12,602 nt of DNA from NCBI GenBank assembly GCA_902766575.1, contig CACXED010000021.1, forward strand, positions 1 to 12,602. The letters run 5' to 3'. Each line of letters starts with the position of its first letter. The stretch's first letter is position 1. A program made the translations under genes and the position numbers. Source of the stretch: an uncultured Ruminococcus sp. GTDB taxonomy: Bacteria > Bacillota > Clostridia > Oscillospirales > CAG-272. The notes beneath the pieces were generated by a model. The model was not told the DNA's origin and searched no databases. It saw nothing but the letters and a program-made list of their open reading frames with translations. This document shows, in pieces, positions 1 to 7,198 of this stretch.

Positions 1-30
1 GTGAAGCTCTATCTTTCGGAGAAAAAATAG
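1..30 (+). CDS. Possible 3' end of an upstream gene (partial)
   Basis: Frame 1 from the window edge reads nine codons (VKLYLSEKK) and then a TAG at 28-30. The codons resemble the local style, so this may be the C-terminus of a gene that lies mostly outside the window. Too little is present to name a family, and chance cannot be excluded. No hairpin terminator follows it. Confidence 0.25.
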   Translation: MKLYLSEKK

Positions 31-64
31 CATTTTTTATCAATCATCCGCGTAAAATCTGTGC

Positions 65-80
65 TATAATGGAGACAAGG
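65..80 (+). promoter_or_regulatory. TATAAT box and ribosome binding site before the AraC gene
   Basis: A perfect TATAAT lies at 65-70, and GGAG (71-74) and AAGG (77-80) precede the ATG at 82. No good -35 hexamer is visible about 17 bp upstream. If the TATAAT were a true -10, transcription would start around 77 and leave a leader of about 5 nt without the GGAG. Either the transcript is nearly leaderless, or the box is fortuitous and transcription begins further upstream. Confidence 0.35.
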
Positions 81-81
81 A

Positions 82-933
82 ATGAAACACCGTGAGGATA
101 TAAGCCGCGCGATCGACTACATCGAGGAAAATCTGCCTTTCGGGCTGACGGTCGGGGACGCTGCAAAAGCTGCCGGATATTCAAAATTTCACTTCGAGCG
201 CATCTTCTCCGAGGCGCTGCGCATGACCCCGGCGGAGTATATCCGCCGCCGCCGGATCACCGAGATCATCAGAAGAATGGAGAGCTCGGATCGCCCGATG
301 TCGAATATCGCCTTTGAGCTCGGCTTCAACTCAAAGGAGAACTTCACCCGCGCGTTTCGCTCCGAGCACTCGATACTGCCGAGCGAGTACCGCGCCGCAG
401 GGAACAGTCTCAGGCTCTGCGAGCGCGCGGCTCTCGACGGCGAAACGCCCGAGCCTTTCGCGATAACCCCCGAGCTTGTCACGCTCGAAGCCTTTTCGGT
501 CGTCGCCTACCCCAGCGACGAGGAGATTCCGCCGCGCTTCTGGAACAAATACAACGCCGGAAAATGGTCGGAGCGGCTCTCGGGCAGAGCTCTGACCGAG
601 GACTACGGCGTCTGCCGCTGGAATCACGAGAAATCCCGGCTCGATTATTTTATAGGCATACGCGAGAGCGAGGCTCGCGGCGACCTTTCCGGGACGGTGA
701 AGCTCGATATTCCGGGAGGGCTGTACGCGGTCTTTACAACGCCCGGGTCAAATCGGCTCGCTTTCGTCGGCACGATAGCGAAAAGCTGGGATTTTGCGTC
801 AAAATGGCTTTGTGAAAACGGCTATGTCCGCACCGGCGGCTACGAGTTCGAATGTTATGTCGAGGCGAGCCGGGTCTTCTCCGAGCGGATATTCATTCCG
901 GTCAAAAAATCAGCTCCGGCTATTCCGGGCTGA
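82..933 (+). CDS. AraC-family transcriptional regulator with C-terminal GyrI-like effector-binding domain
   Basis: This 283-residue protein is a DNA-binding regulator with a small-molecule sensor. Residues 1-105 form the AraC double helix-turn-helix: the first near 22-46 (LTVGDAAKAAGYSKFHFERI) and the second near 73-104, ending in the family-typical PSEYR. Residues about 123-275 match the GyrI-like/Rob-type effector-binding domain, with the recognisable IPGGLYAVF strand near 210 and a FECYVEA strand near the end. Many such proteins sense amphiphilic drugs or cationic ligands, but the ligand here is unknown. The start at 82 fits the usual N-terminus of the family (ISRAIDYIEENL). The next gene begins 27 bp downstream in the same direction, so the two are probably co-transcribed. 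Confidence 0.9.
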   Translation: MKHREDISRAIDYIEENLPFGLTVGDAAKAAGYSKFHFERIFSEALRMTPAEYIRRRRITEIIRRMESSDRPMSNIAFELGFNSKENFTRAFRSEHSILPSEYRAAGNSLRLCERAALDGETPEPFAITPELVTLEAFSVVAYPSDEEIPPRFWNKYNAGKWSERLSGRALTEDYGVCRWNHEKSRLDYFIGIRESEARGDLSGTVKLDIPGGLYAVFTTPGSNRLAFVGTIAKSWDFASKWLCENGYVRTGGYEFECYVEASRVFSERIFIPVKKSAPAIPG

Positions 934-960
934 ACCATATATCGAAAGGAAAGAATCGCC

Positions 961-1866
961 ATGAAAAAACTGAACGTCAGCTTCGCGGGAACAGCCGATC
1001 CGACCGGGTATCTGTTCTCCTTTGCAAAATGCCTGTCCGCGGCGCTGCGCTGCGGGGAATATGAGGAGTATGCCGACGATATTATCGCGTCGAGCGGCTT
1101 TGCGTTCCGGATGTGGGTCGCGCCCGACCTCTGCCCGAGCGGCACGAGCATCTGGGAATTTGCCGGTCAGAAGCGCTGGGTCGAGAACGGCGGGCTCGTA
1201 TGCGGCTATGCCGAGCGGCTCTGGGGTCAGGACGGCGTCGAAGCCGAGCGCCGCGCCGAGGCTCTTGATCTGATACGCAGGTCGATCGACAATGGAATCG
1301 CCGCCGTCGCGTGGGATCTGAGCGGCTGCGAGTGGGGACTCGCCACCGGATACGACGACGAGACGAACACGCTCACGACGCTGAAAATCAGCGGCAGGGA
1401 GGACAGCCTGCCATATGAAAAGCTCGGGAAGCTCGACATCCCGATACTGTCGGTGCTGACTGTCACCGGAAAAGCTCCGAAGCCGGCAGAAAGGCTCGTC
1501 GCCGACACAAAAGCGCTCGCCAAGGAGCATCTTACCGGCAGAGAGTGGTGCGACAATCCGAAAGGGCTCGCGGCTTACGACACGCTGATCGGCTTTGTGA
1601 GGGAGAAGCTCAGCTCCGACAGCGCGTGGAATTTAGAGTATTACCTCGGAACCTACGCGGCGCTGAAGCTCTACGCGCTGAGATTTTTTGAAAAATACGG
1701 CGAGGAAAAGCTCGTGCGGCTCTATGCGGATGTCTGCGAGGGCTGGCAGAGCGCGTTCGATATTCTGAAGTCGGAGGATATCGCGGCTCCCGACACGAAA
1801 AATAAGCTGATCGAAGCGCTCTGCAGAGCGCAGTCGGCAGAGCGGACGGCTGTCGGTCTGATGTGA
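961..1866 (+). CDS. Hypothetical protein, possibly C39-peptidase-like/BtrH-like fold
   Basis: The family of this 301-residue soluble protein is not recognised with certainty. There is no signal peptide or membrane segment. The segment near residues 113-135 (AAVAWDLSGCEWGLATGYDD) resembles the strand-turn region of C39-like/BtrH N-terminal proteins, where a substrate-binding loop precedes GYDD. Cys24 (AKCLSAAL) lies where such proteins carry a nucleophile-like Cys, but a His/Asp partner set is not clear, so peptidase activity should not be assumed. The C-terminal third is predicted helical and rich in aromatic residues (NLEYYLGTYAALKLYALRFFEKY). A ribosome binding site (AAAGGAAAG, about 943-952) precedes the ATG. 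Pairing with the AraC-GyrI gene suggests a shared ligand or signal, which is inference. Confidence 0.55.
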   Translation: MKKLNVSFAGTADPTGYLFSFAKCLSAALRCGEYEEYADDIIASSGFAFRMWVAPDLCPSGTSIWEFAGQKRWVENGGLVCGYAERLWGQDGVEAERRAEALDLIRRSIDNGIAAVAWDLSGCEWGLATGYDDETNTLTTLKISGREDSLPYEKLGKLDIPILSVLTVTGKAPKPAERLVADTKALAKEHLTGREWCDNPKGLAAYDTLIGFVREKLSSDSAWNLEYYLGTYAALKLYALRFFEKYGEEKLVRLYADVCEGWQSAFDILKSEDIAAPDTKNKLIEALCRAQSAERTAVGLM

Positions 1867-1885
1867 AAAATATTTCTAAAGGGTA

Positions 1886-1914
1886 TTGCAAAATCAGAAA
1901 ATGTATGATATAAT
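1886..1914 (+). promoter_or_regulatory. Sigma-A promoter for radC
   Basis: TTGCAA (1886-1891), a 17-bp spacer and TATAAT (1909-1914) give a strong vegetative promoter with a predicted start near 1921. A second TATAAT at 1923-1928 has no clear -35 partner. This promoter makes radC independent of the upstream pair and leaves a leader of about 135 nt. Confidence 0.8.
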
Positions 1915-1962
1915 GTTATTGATATAATATTTATGCTTTTTCTGGTATAGCGGCTGCGCGTG

Positions 1963-2004
1963 TATAAATTATCCCCGGGGCGTCGCTCCGGGGACAGCTT
2001 TATA
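1963..2004 (+). promoter_or_regulatory. Stem-loop in the radC leader
   Basis: TCCCCGG (1972-1978) pairs perfectly with CCGGGGA (1988-1994) around a 9-nt loop. An outer stem TATAAA (1963-1968) with TTTATA (1999-2004) flanks it across a small internal loop. It lies downstream of the predicted radC start and lacks a clean run of T residues, so it is a leader structure or at best a weak terminator for readthrough from the preceding gene. Confidence 0.5.
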
Positions 2005-2056
2005 TAAGGAATACAGCGCGCGGTGGGTCAGATCACAAACGGAGGCACAGTTCTTA

Positions 2057-2782
2057 ATGGGCGATGGTAAACAGGTAAAAAACAAAAGCGGGATCGGCAA
2101 GGAAGCCGTCAGAAAGTCAAAACCGGTGGGAGCGGATGGCCATCGCGCCAGAATGCTCGAGCGCTTTGAAAAGAGCGGAGCCGACGGTATGGACGACAGA
2201 CAGCTTCTGGAGATCCTGCTTTTTTACGCGCTGCCGAGAGTTGATACAAGAGATCAGTCGGTAAGGCTCATCGAGACCTTTGGCTCGCTCGACGGAGTGC
2301 TTAACGCTTCAAGGGATGAGCTTACCGGAATAAAGGGCATCGGCCCGAGAGCTGCGGCGCTGCTTAAGCTCGTTAACCAGATAAGCCTTTTGCGGATGAC
2401 TCCGGCGATCAGCCGCTCAAAGTCCTATCCGAGCGAGGAGGATATCGGCGCGCTCTTTGTCGGCAGCATATCCGATATCTCCGAGGAGCGGGTCATGCTC
2501 GCCGCCTTTGACGGGAAAAAGCGCCTGATAACGCTTTATAAGTCGCCGAGCGGCTCTCACGGAAGCTGTTCGATCTCTATCCGCACGATCACCGATTTCA
2601 TCGCGCAGACGCGAGCCAGCTACCTCGCCGTCGCGCACAATCATCCGAACGGAGACCTTATCGCGTCGGTCGAGGACCGGGAGTTCACCGCGATCCTTGA
2701 AAAGCTGATCCCCAAGCTCGACGCCGGTTTTCTCGGTCACTACATAGTGAACAGCGGCGATTTCATAAAAATCTGGGTCTGA
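2057..2782 (+). CDS. radC: RadC family protein (JAB/MPN metalloprotease fold)
   Basis: This 241-residue protein has the two expected RadC parts. Near residues 89-106 is a helix-hairpin-helix (LTGIKGIGPRAAALLKL) of the DNA-binding type. The JAB/MPN domain occupies about 125-241, with the zinc-site signature HNHPNGD at 194-200 followed by Ser204 and Asp207, and an upstream Glu (143 or 144). The family was once linked to DNA repair, but its biochemical role remains unsettled. The N-terminal 25 residues are basic and glycine-rich, longer than in many homologues. The ATG at 2057 has GGAGG at 2041-2045, an 11-nt spacing that is slightly long. No hairpin terminator is seen after the stop, so some readthrough into the Rrf2 gene is possible. 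Confidence 0.93.
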   Translation: MGDGKQVKNKSGIGKEAVRKSKPVGADGHRARMLERFEKSGADGMDDRQLLEILLFYALPRVDTRDQSVRLIETFGSLDGVLNASRDELTGIKGIGPRAAALLKLVNQISLLRMTPAISRSKSYPSEEDIGALFVGSISDISEERVMLAAFDGKKRLITLYKSPSGSHGSCSISIRTITDFIAQTRASYLAVAHNHPNGDLIASVEDREFTAILEKLIPKLDAGFLGHYIVNSGDFIKIWV

Positions 2783-2804
2783 CGCGAATTTTTAAAAAAA
2801 TCCC

Positions 2805-2833
2805 TTGAAAATCCATAGGAATTATGGTATAAT
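2805..2833 (+). promoter_or_regulatory. Sigma-A promoter with an operator-like dyad, upstream of the Rrf2 gene
   Basis: TTGAAA (2805-2810), a 17-bp spacer and TATAAT (2828-2833) form a near-consensus promoter. Inside the spacer is a perfect inverted repeat, CCATA (2813-2817) and TATGG (2823-2827), separated by GGAAT and abutting the -10. It contains GGAATT (2818-2823), which also occurs in the published B. subtilis CymR (Rrf2 family) binding motif, although the rest of that motif is not matched. Autoregulation by the downstream protein is a reasonable inference. Confidence 0.75.
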
Positions 2834-2872
2834 ATCATTATCTGCAATGAAAAATAACAGGATGTGATAAGT

Positions 2873-3301
2873 ATGAAAATTTCCACCAAGGGACGATATG
2901 CGCTCCGGATGATGATAGACCTCGCCGAGCATCAGGATGGCTACATCTCGCTCAAGGACATCGCCGAGCGACAGGGCATTTCGAAAAAATATCTCGAGCA
3001 GATAGTGACGATGCTAAATAAATCCGATTTTCTTCAGGTCAACCGCGGCTTTCAGGGCGGCTATAAGCTGGCTTTTCCGCCTGAAAGATACACGGTGGGC
3101 GATATCCTCCGCGTCACGGAGGGGAGCCTCGCGCCGGTCGCCTGTCTCGACGGAGACCCGTCCGAGTGTACGAGAAGCTCGTTCTGCGTGACTCTGCCGA
3201 TCTGGAAAGGGCTTGAGCGGGTGATAAACGAGTATCTCGACGGCATTACGCTGAAGGACATCCTCGACTCCGAGAGAGAGGGCTACGACTACAGCATCTG
3301 A
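2873..3301 (+). CDS. Rrf2 family transcriptional regulator (IscR/CymR-like)
   Basis: This is a 142-residue winged-helix regulator. The N-terminus MKISTKGRYALRMMIDLA is the Rrf2 signature, and the recognition helix region lies near 36-60 (GISKKYLEQIVTMLNKSDFL) with the wing at 57-70 (NRGFQGGYKL). Three cysteines follow, Cys91, Cys99 and Cys105 (C-x7-C-x5-C), where IscR-type members bind a [2Fe-2S] cluster, so iron-sulfur or redox sensing is plausible; CymR-type members lack them. A GTG at 2864 is in frame, but the ATG at 2873 is preferred because the family begins with MKIS/MRIS and AGGA (2859-2862) lies 10 nt upstream. No iron-sulfur assembly or cysteine-metabolism gene is adjacent, so its targets probably lie elsewhere. 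A terminator follows directly. Confidence 0.92.
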   Translation: MKISTKGRYALRMMIDLAEHQDGYISLKDIAERQGISKKYLEQIVTMLNKSDFLQVNRGFQGGYKLAFPPERYTVGDILRVTEGSLAPVACLDGDPSECTRSSFCVTLPIWKGLERVINEYLDGITLKDILDSEREGYDYSI

Positions 3302-3326
3302 AAGTTGGGCTTTGAGAATTTCATAA

Positions 3327-3364
3327 AAAAATCCTCCGCATGAGCGAGTCTGCGGAGGATTTTT
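3327..3364. terminator. Bidirectional rho-independent terminator
   Basis: ATCCTCCGCA (3331-3340) and TGCGGAGGAT (3351-3360) form a perfect 10-bp stem with a 10-nt loop. An A run lies on the left and TTTT on the right, so the hairpin works on both strands. It sits between the convergent Rrf2 (+) and NUDIX-DUF523 (-) genes and can end both transcripts. Confidence 0.93.
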
Positions 3365-3401
3365 GGGTCAGACAATATAAGGCAATACCGAGCCGCTTTT
3401 T

Positions 3402-4298
3402 TCAAAGCTCAAGCTCGGAGAATACCTCGATCCCCCGAGACCTGAGCAGAGCCGCGGTGATCCCGTCGCCGTCTGTCAGCACGCCGGAAAAGCTGCCGTC
3501 GTAGATCCTGCCCGAGCCGCAGGACGGGCTTTTCGCCTTGAGCAGCGCCGAGCCGGCTCCGAGCGCTTTTGCGAGCTTCAGCGTCTCGTCCGCGCCGCGC
3601 GAATATTCGACGGTCAGGTCTGCGCCGTCCGAGCGGAAAGCCCTGCCGTCCTTGAGCTCGCATGGAAGCCGCGGAGTCGGAAGCCCGCCCAGCTGCTCGG
3701 GACAGACCGGAATGAGCTGATACCTCTCCCGCAGAGCCGCGAGCTTTTCGGGCGGCAGAGGCTTTGACTCGCCGTCATAGCGGCAGGCGGCTCCGAGCAG
3801 GCAGGCTGAGACGAGCAGCGGCTTCTTCTCACCGGAAAAGTGCAGCTCGCTTGAAAGCAGCTCGCCTGTCCCCGAATAGCTGAGCTTCAGCGAGAAGAAC
3901 CGAGCGTCGGTCTCGAGCAGGCGCAGAAAGATCCTGTCGCCCTCCCAGATCGGAAGCGAATATACATCGGCGATCGGGAGCCACTCGAGCACGCCCTCAT
4001 CGCATTCGCCCGGTTCGCCGGAGAACTCCGTGACCTTGAAAAGGTGCATCTGCTCGGTCTCAAATTCGGGCGAGCAGAATGTGACTATCCCGCGATAGGA
4101 GCAGTCCTCGGGTCTCACCTCGAGAGAGGTTTCCTCCCGGATCTCGCGGACGGCGCAGTCAAAGGGGCTCTCGCCCGGCTCAAAATGCCCGCCGATGCCG
4201 ATCCATTTGTCGTGATTTTCGTCGTTTGACTTTTTGACGCGGTGTAGCATCAGATACCGTCCGCCGCGCTCGATGTAGCATAAGGTCGTGTTTTTCAT
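3402..4298 (-). CDS. NUDIX hydrolase fused to a DUF523 (TudS-like) domain
   Basis: This 298-residue protein has two domains. Residues 1-135 are a NUDIX hydrolase with the Nudix box at 37-59: G-x5-E (GHFEPGE), then x7, then REIREETSL; the usual Gly near the end is Ser58. MutT-like members hydrolyse nucleoside diphosphate derivatives such as 8-oxo-dGTP. Residues about 160-295 are DUF523, with LVSACLLGAACRYDG (Cys166, Cys172), PVCPEQLGGLPTPR (Cys199) and SPSCGSG (Cys260). Characterised DUF523 proteins (TudS) are [4Fe-4S]-dependent 2-thiouracil desulfurases. The combination suggests clearance of damaged or thiolated nucleotides, which is inference. It starts 15 bp after the M56 gene with GAGGAC as ribosome binding site, so it is the last gene of that operon. 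Confidence 0.9.
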   Translation of the reverse strand: MKNTTLCYIERGGRYLMLHRVKKSNDENHDKWIGIGGHFEPGESPFDCAVREIREETSLEVRPEDCSYRGIVTFCSPEFETEQMHLFKVTEFSGEPGECDEGVLEWLPIADVYSLPIWEGDRIFLRLLETDARFFSLKLSYSGTGELLSSELHFSGEKKPLLVSACLLGAACRYDGESKPLPPEKLAALRERYQLIPVCPEQLGGLPTPRLPCELKDGRAFRSDGADLTVEYSRGADETLKLAKALGAGSALLKAKSPSCGSGRIYDGSFSGVLTDGDGITAALLRSRGIEVFSELEL

Positions 4299-4313
4299 TT
4301 TGTCCTCAATATT

Positions 4314-6719
4314 TTAGTCATTGGCTTTCGTCAGCCCGTAGGGCTGATAGGGAGAGTCGTTTACAAGCTCGCAGCCGCGCCAAACGCCTCCGTCGGCGAG
4401 AGTATACGCGACCAGATAGGATTTTATCAGTCGATTGCAGTCGGCGTAGAACTGGATTCCGACCTGAGTCTCGCCGTCAGCCTTTTTAACAAAGGCTACG
4501 TCTCCGAACCAGCCGCCGCCGATTCCGCCTGCAAAGACGAATTTCTTTCCGTCCTGCTCGCAGATGAGACCGTCAATTCCCAGCGCGTCAAAATCGGTGC
4601 AGCCGAATTTTTCCTCGGCAAGGCGCTTGTATTCGTCGAGCGGCAGAGAGCCGTTTCCGTAATAGTTGCAGAGATAGTTGTTCATTCCGGGATAGGTCGT
4701 GCTCTTTCCGAATTCCGGACAGTTCCAGATAAAGCTGCCTGAGATAAAAGCGTAGACCATCCTGACCTCCTCGTACTGCTCGTATTCCGGCGGATATTTT
4801 GAATCTTCGCCGAAATCGGTCATCAGGCAGTCGACTATATCGCGCACCCGCTTGTGATATTTTCCGGCGGGCAGAGTGTCAAGCCCGGATTCCGCGACGG
4901 TGAAGTCAAAGGTCATATCAAAATTCTCGCGAGTGTCGGTGTAGGTCAGCGTGAATTCGCTGATTTTGACCGTATTGTACTCGGGGATCACGCTCTTGCC
5001 GCTGAGCAGATTGTAGAAGAACCCGTAGGCGTTCTCCGAGATGCGTCCGCAGTCGACCGCCGCTCGGATCCCGGCAAGGGTCGTCGCGGTCTGAGCTGTG
5101 CCGTCGGACGCCGGATATTCGCTGCGCTTTGGATATTTGATCCTCAGCTGCACGATCTTACCGCTTGGGGACTGACGATAGAGCTCGCGCCACTCGTTCC
5201 AGAGCCGGCCGGATTCGTCGGGATCGTCAGAGTCGGGGAGCTGGATCGAATCGGAATAGACGATCGCGGTGAATTTCAGCCCGTTTTTGAAATAGCTGAC
5301 CTCAGCCGTGCCGTTTTCGACGCTGAAATTGGCGCAGCTCCATTCGATATCGACATTTTCGACCATATCTCCGACCCTGACGCCGAAAAGCTCGCTGTCG
5401 TTTTCATCGGTGACGATCAGCTCGTAGGGTATCAGCCCGCTGTCGAGCGGATCATTCATTTCCCATCCGTAAAATACAGCCAGAACGCCGTTCAGCTTAT
5501 CAATAGAGTAGACCGGCTGACCCGGACCGTGCTCCGAATACTGCAGAGTCATATCGCCGTATTCTGCCTTGATATCGCCGACCTTTTCGGAAAGCAGGCT
5601 TATCAGCTCCGATTCCTCCTCGGAGTATTCAGCCATAGCGTCGGTCTGACCGCCGGTACCGCTTTTTGGAGCGTCCTCGCAGGAGAACACGGCTCCCGAA
5701 AGCAGGCAGAGTATCAGCGCCGACGCGATCACGATCACGCCTTTGTTTTTCTTCGAGCTGTCCATAATATTTACAAACCTCTCTTTCACCGCAGAGCGCT
5801 GCGGATTAAAATGCGTCGTCAGCGGAAGATCCTTTTGCCGACAGCTTTTCAGTATGCCGATCAGCATATTTCCATAGGAGCGCCGAGCCTCGCCGTCCGT
5901 TCCGGAGAGTATCTCCTCGTCGCAGGACAGCTCCATCGCGTCTCCGCAGCGCCGAGCGGCGATCCGGACGAGCGGATTGAACCAGTGCAGCGACTCCGCG
6001 AGAGTACAGGCGAGCTTCAGCCAGAGATCGTGACGATGGTAATGGGTCAGCTCGTGGGAGAGTATTCCCAGAAGCGAGCTGTCGCTCAGTCTGAGATCGG
6101 GAAGCAATATCATCGGCTTCAGAATTCCGCAGAGCATCGGACTCTGCACGCCGTCGCTGATATACAGCTCCGGCATACGCTTCAGCTTCATCTGCATGCC
6201 GAGCCGCTCATAAATCGCTCTGACCTCTCCCGACGCGCCGGTCATCCGCCGTTTCAGCCTGCCGAGCGAGACTGAGCAGCCAAGCAGCCGGACGCTGAAG
6301 CTGCCCGCGGCTATTGTGAGCCAGCAGACAAAAATTATCCTACCCGGCCCGAAAAACTCCCGCTCCGTGACTGTGCCGCCGCCCGCACCGTCTGTTGAGA
6401 GGGGCTGCTCCGGAGCGCCGTCTGTCTGCGGGACTGTTTCAGGCTCGGAAAAAGCGAGGATCGGAGCAGGCTCTGATGCAGACGGCAGGCTCTGCGGCTC
6501 GACAGTCCTCACCGCGTCCGGAACCGGAAAGCTTATAAGCGACGGCAGTATCCCGACGCTGAACGGTATGCAGAGCCGCAGGATTATCGCTGCCCAGACG
6601 ATATGACGGCACTTTGCCGTATATCTCCGTCCCGTCAGCCGGAAGATCAGCATCGCGAGCAGTATCACCGCTGACATCGTCAGCGAAAGCCCGCCAAGGG
6701 TCATCATAAAATCGCTCAT
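4314..6719 (-). CDS. BlaR1/MecR1-like M56 family membrane metalloprotease with a large extracytoplasmic C-terminal domain
   Basis: This 801-residue protein probably senses an extracellular signal and triggers removal of the BlaI-type repressor encoded just upstream. Hydrophobic helices lie near 7-27, 37-58 and 126-147, with another after the protease domain at about 325-346. The zinc motif HELTH is at 222-226, with a further ligand in ELSCDEE (Glu263), matching peptidase M56. In BlaR1 the part after the last helix is a penicillin-binding sensor. Here the roughly 450 outer residues show no SxxK, SxN or KTG set in a penicillin-binding context; they are acidic and aromatic, with several Cys, and are not recognised. 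A ribosome binding site (AAAGGTTAGG) precedes the ATG, and only 6 bp separate it from the blaI stop, so translation is likely coupled. Confidence 0.88.
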   Translation of the reverse strand: MSDFMMTLGGLSLTMSAVILLAMLIFRLTGRRYTAKCRHIVWAAIILRLCIPFSVGILPSLISFPVPDAVRTVEPQSLPSASEPAPILAFSEPETVPQTDGAPEQPLSTDGAGGGTVTEREFFGPGRIIFVCWLTIAAGSFSVRLLGCSVSLGRLKRRMTGASGEVRAIYERLGMQMKLKRMPELYISDGVQSPMLCGILKPMILLPDLRLSDSSLLGILSHELTHYHRHDLWLKLACTLAESLHWFNPLVRIAARRCGDAMELSCDEEILSGTDGEARRSYGNMLIGILKSCRQKDLPLTTHFNPQRSAVKERFVNIMDSSKKNKGVIVIASALILCLLSGAVFSCEDAPKSGTGGQTDAMAEYSEEESELISLLSEKVGDIKAEYGDMTLQYSEHGPGQPVYSIDKLNGVLAVFYGWEMNDPLDSGLIPYELIVTDENDSELFGVRVGDMVENVDIEWSCANFSVENGTAEVSYFKNGLKFTAIVYSDSIQLPDSDDPDESGRLWNEWRELYRQSPSGKIVQLRIKYPKRSEYPASDGTAQTATTLAGIRAAVDCGRISENAYGFFYNLLSGKSVIPEYNTVKISEFTLTYTDTRENFDMTFDFTVAESGLDTLPAGKYHKRVRDIVDCLMTDFGEDSKYPPEYEQYEEVRMVYAFISGSFIWNCPEFGKSTTYPGMNNYLCNYYGNGSLPLDEYKRLAEEKFGCTDFDALGIDGLICEQDGKKFVFAGGIGGGWFGDVAFVKKADGETQVGIQFYADCNRLIKSYLVAYTLADGGVWRGCELVNDSPYQPYGLTKAND

Positions 6720-6725
6720 TTTGAC

Positions 6726-7145
6726 CTAACCTTTCGTATTATTGTCAGACTGTAACTTTCCACGGCGGTTGACGATCTCGGAGATCTCCTCAAGGTCGGC
6801 GTCGGTTATCTTTCCCGCGTCGACGAGATTGGCGATAAGCCCCTGCCAGCTTCCGTGGAACAGCTTGGAGATGAAGCTCTCGGAAGCCGCCGAGCAGTAT
6901 TCCTCCTCGCTGACCAGCGGCGCCGCCAGCTTATAAGGCACCGGCGCGTCGACCGTCTCGACTCTGACATAGCCCTTTGACGCGAGCCGGTCGAGCAGAA
7001 TATGCACCGCGGGCTTGGTGCAGGGACGCTTTTCCTGAAGCTCGCGGTGGATGTCCGACACCAGCGAGGGCTTTCCCCGGCGCCAGAGTATCAGCATGAT
7101 GTCGAGCTCTGCGTCCGGGAGCTGACTGTGATTTGTTTTTTCCAT
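6726..7145 (-). CDS. BlaI/MecI/CopY family transcriptional repressor
   Basis: This 139-residue winged-helix repressor shows the family N-terminus (LPDAELDIMLILWRRGKPSLVSDI), the recognition helix region KPAVHILLDRLASKGYV near 44-60 and the wing to about 72 (VPYKLAAPLV). The C-terminal helical part (SEEEYCSAASESFISKLFHGSWQGLIANLVD) is the dimerisation region that is cut in induced BlaI/MecI systems. The ATG has GGGAGG seven bases upstream. It is the first gene of a three-gene operon with the M56 protease and the NUDIX-DUF523 fusion, and it probably represses its own promoter through the two boxes upstream. No beta-lactamase gene is in the window, so antibiotic resistance should not be assumed. 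Confidence 0.92.
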   Translation of the reverse strand: MEKTNHSQLPDAELDIMLILWRRGKPSLVSDIHRELQEKRPCTKPAVHILLDRLASKGYVRVETVDAPVPYKLAAPLVSEEEYCSAASESFISKLFHGSWQGLIANLVDAGKITDADLEEISEIVNRRGKLQSDNNTKG

Positions 7146-7163
7146 ATCGGAACCTCCCTATAA

Positions 7164-7197
7164 TTAACAACTGTTTAACAGGTTTAACAACTGTTTA
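7164..7197 (-). promoter_or_regulatory. Tandem BlaI-type operator boxes
   Basis: The 14-bp sequence TTAACAACTGTTTA (+ strand) occurs identically at 7164-7177 and 7184-7197. Each contains the dyad AACA-GT-TGTT on the - strand, comparable to the ACA-nn-TGT core of BlaI/MecI boxes. The centres are 20 bp apart, about two helical turns, so two dimers would sit on the same DNA face. The upstream box covers the predicted transcription start. Confidence 0.8.
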
Positions 7198-7198
7198 T

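Noticed and set aside
910..1530. 206-codon - strand open frame opposite the gene of unknown function
   Set aside because: Antisense shadow; low-complexity arginine/alanine-rich translation without a motif.
4854..6275. Long + strand open frame of 473 codons opposite the M56 gene
   Set aside because: It is the antisense of a well-supported protease gene. Long opposite-strand frames are expected with GC-rich third positions, and the translation shows no family features or ribosome binding site.
4314..7145. Beta-lactam resistance operon
   Set aside because: No beta-lactamase or PBP2a gene is present, and the sensor region lacks recognisable penicillin-binding motifs.
7164..7197. CRISPR-like repeats
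   Set aside because: Only two copies of a 14-bp unit at 20-bp spacing, in a promoter; operator boxes explain them better.
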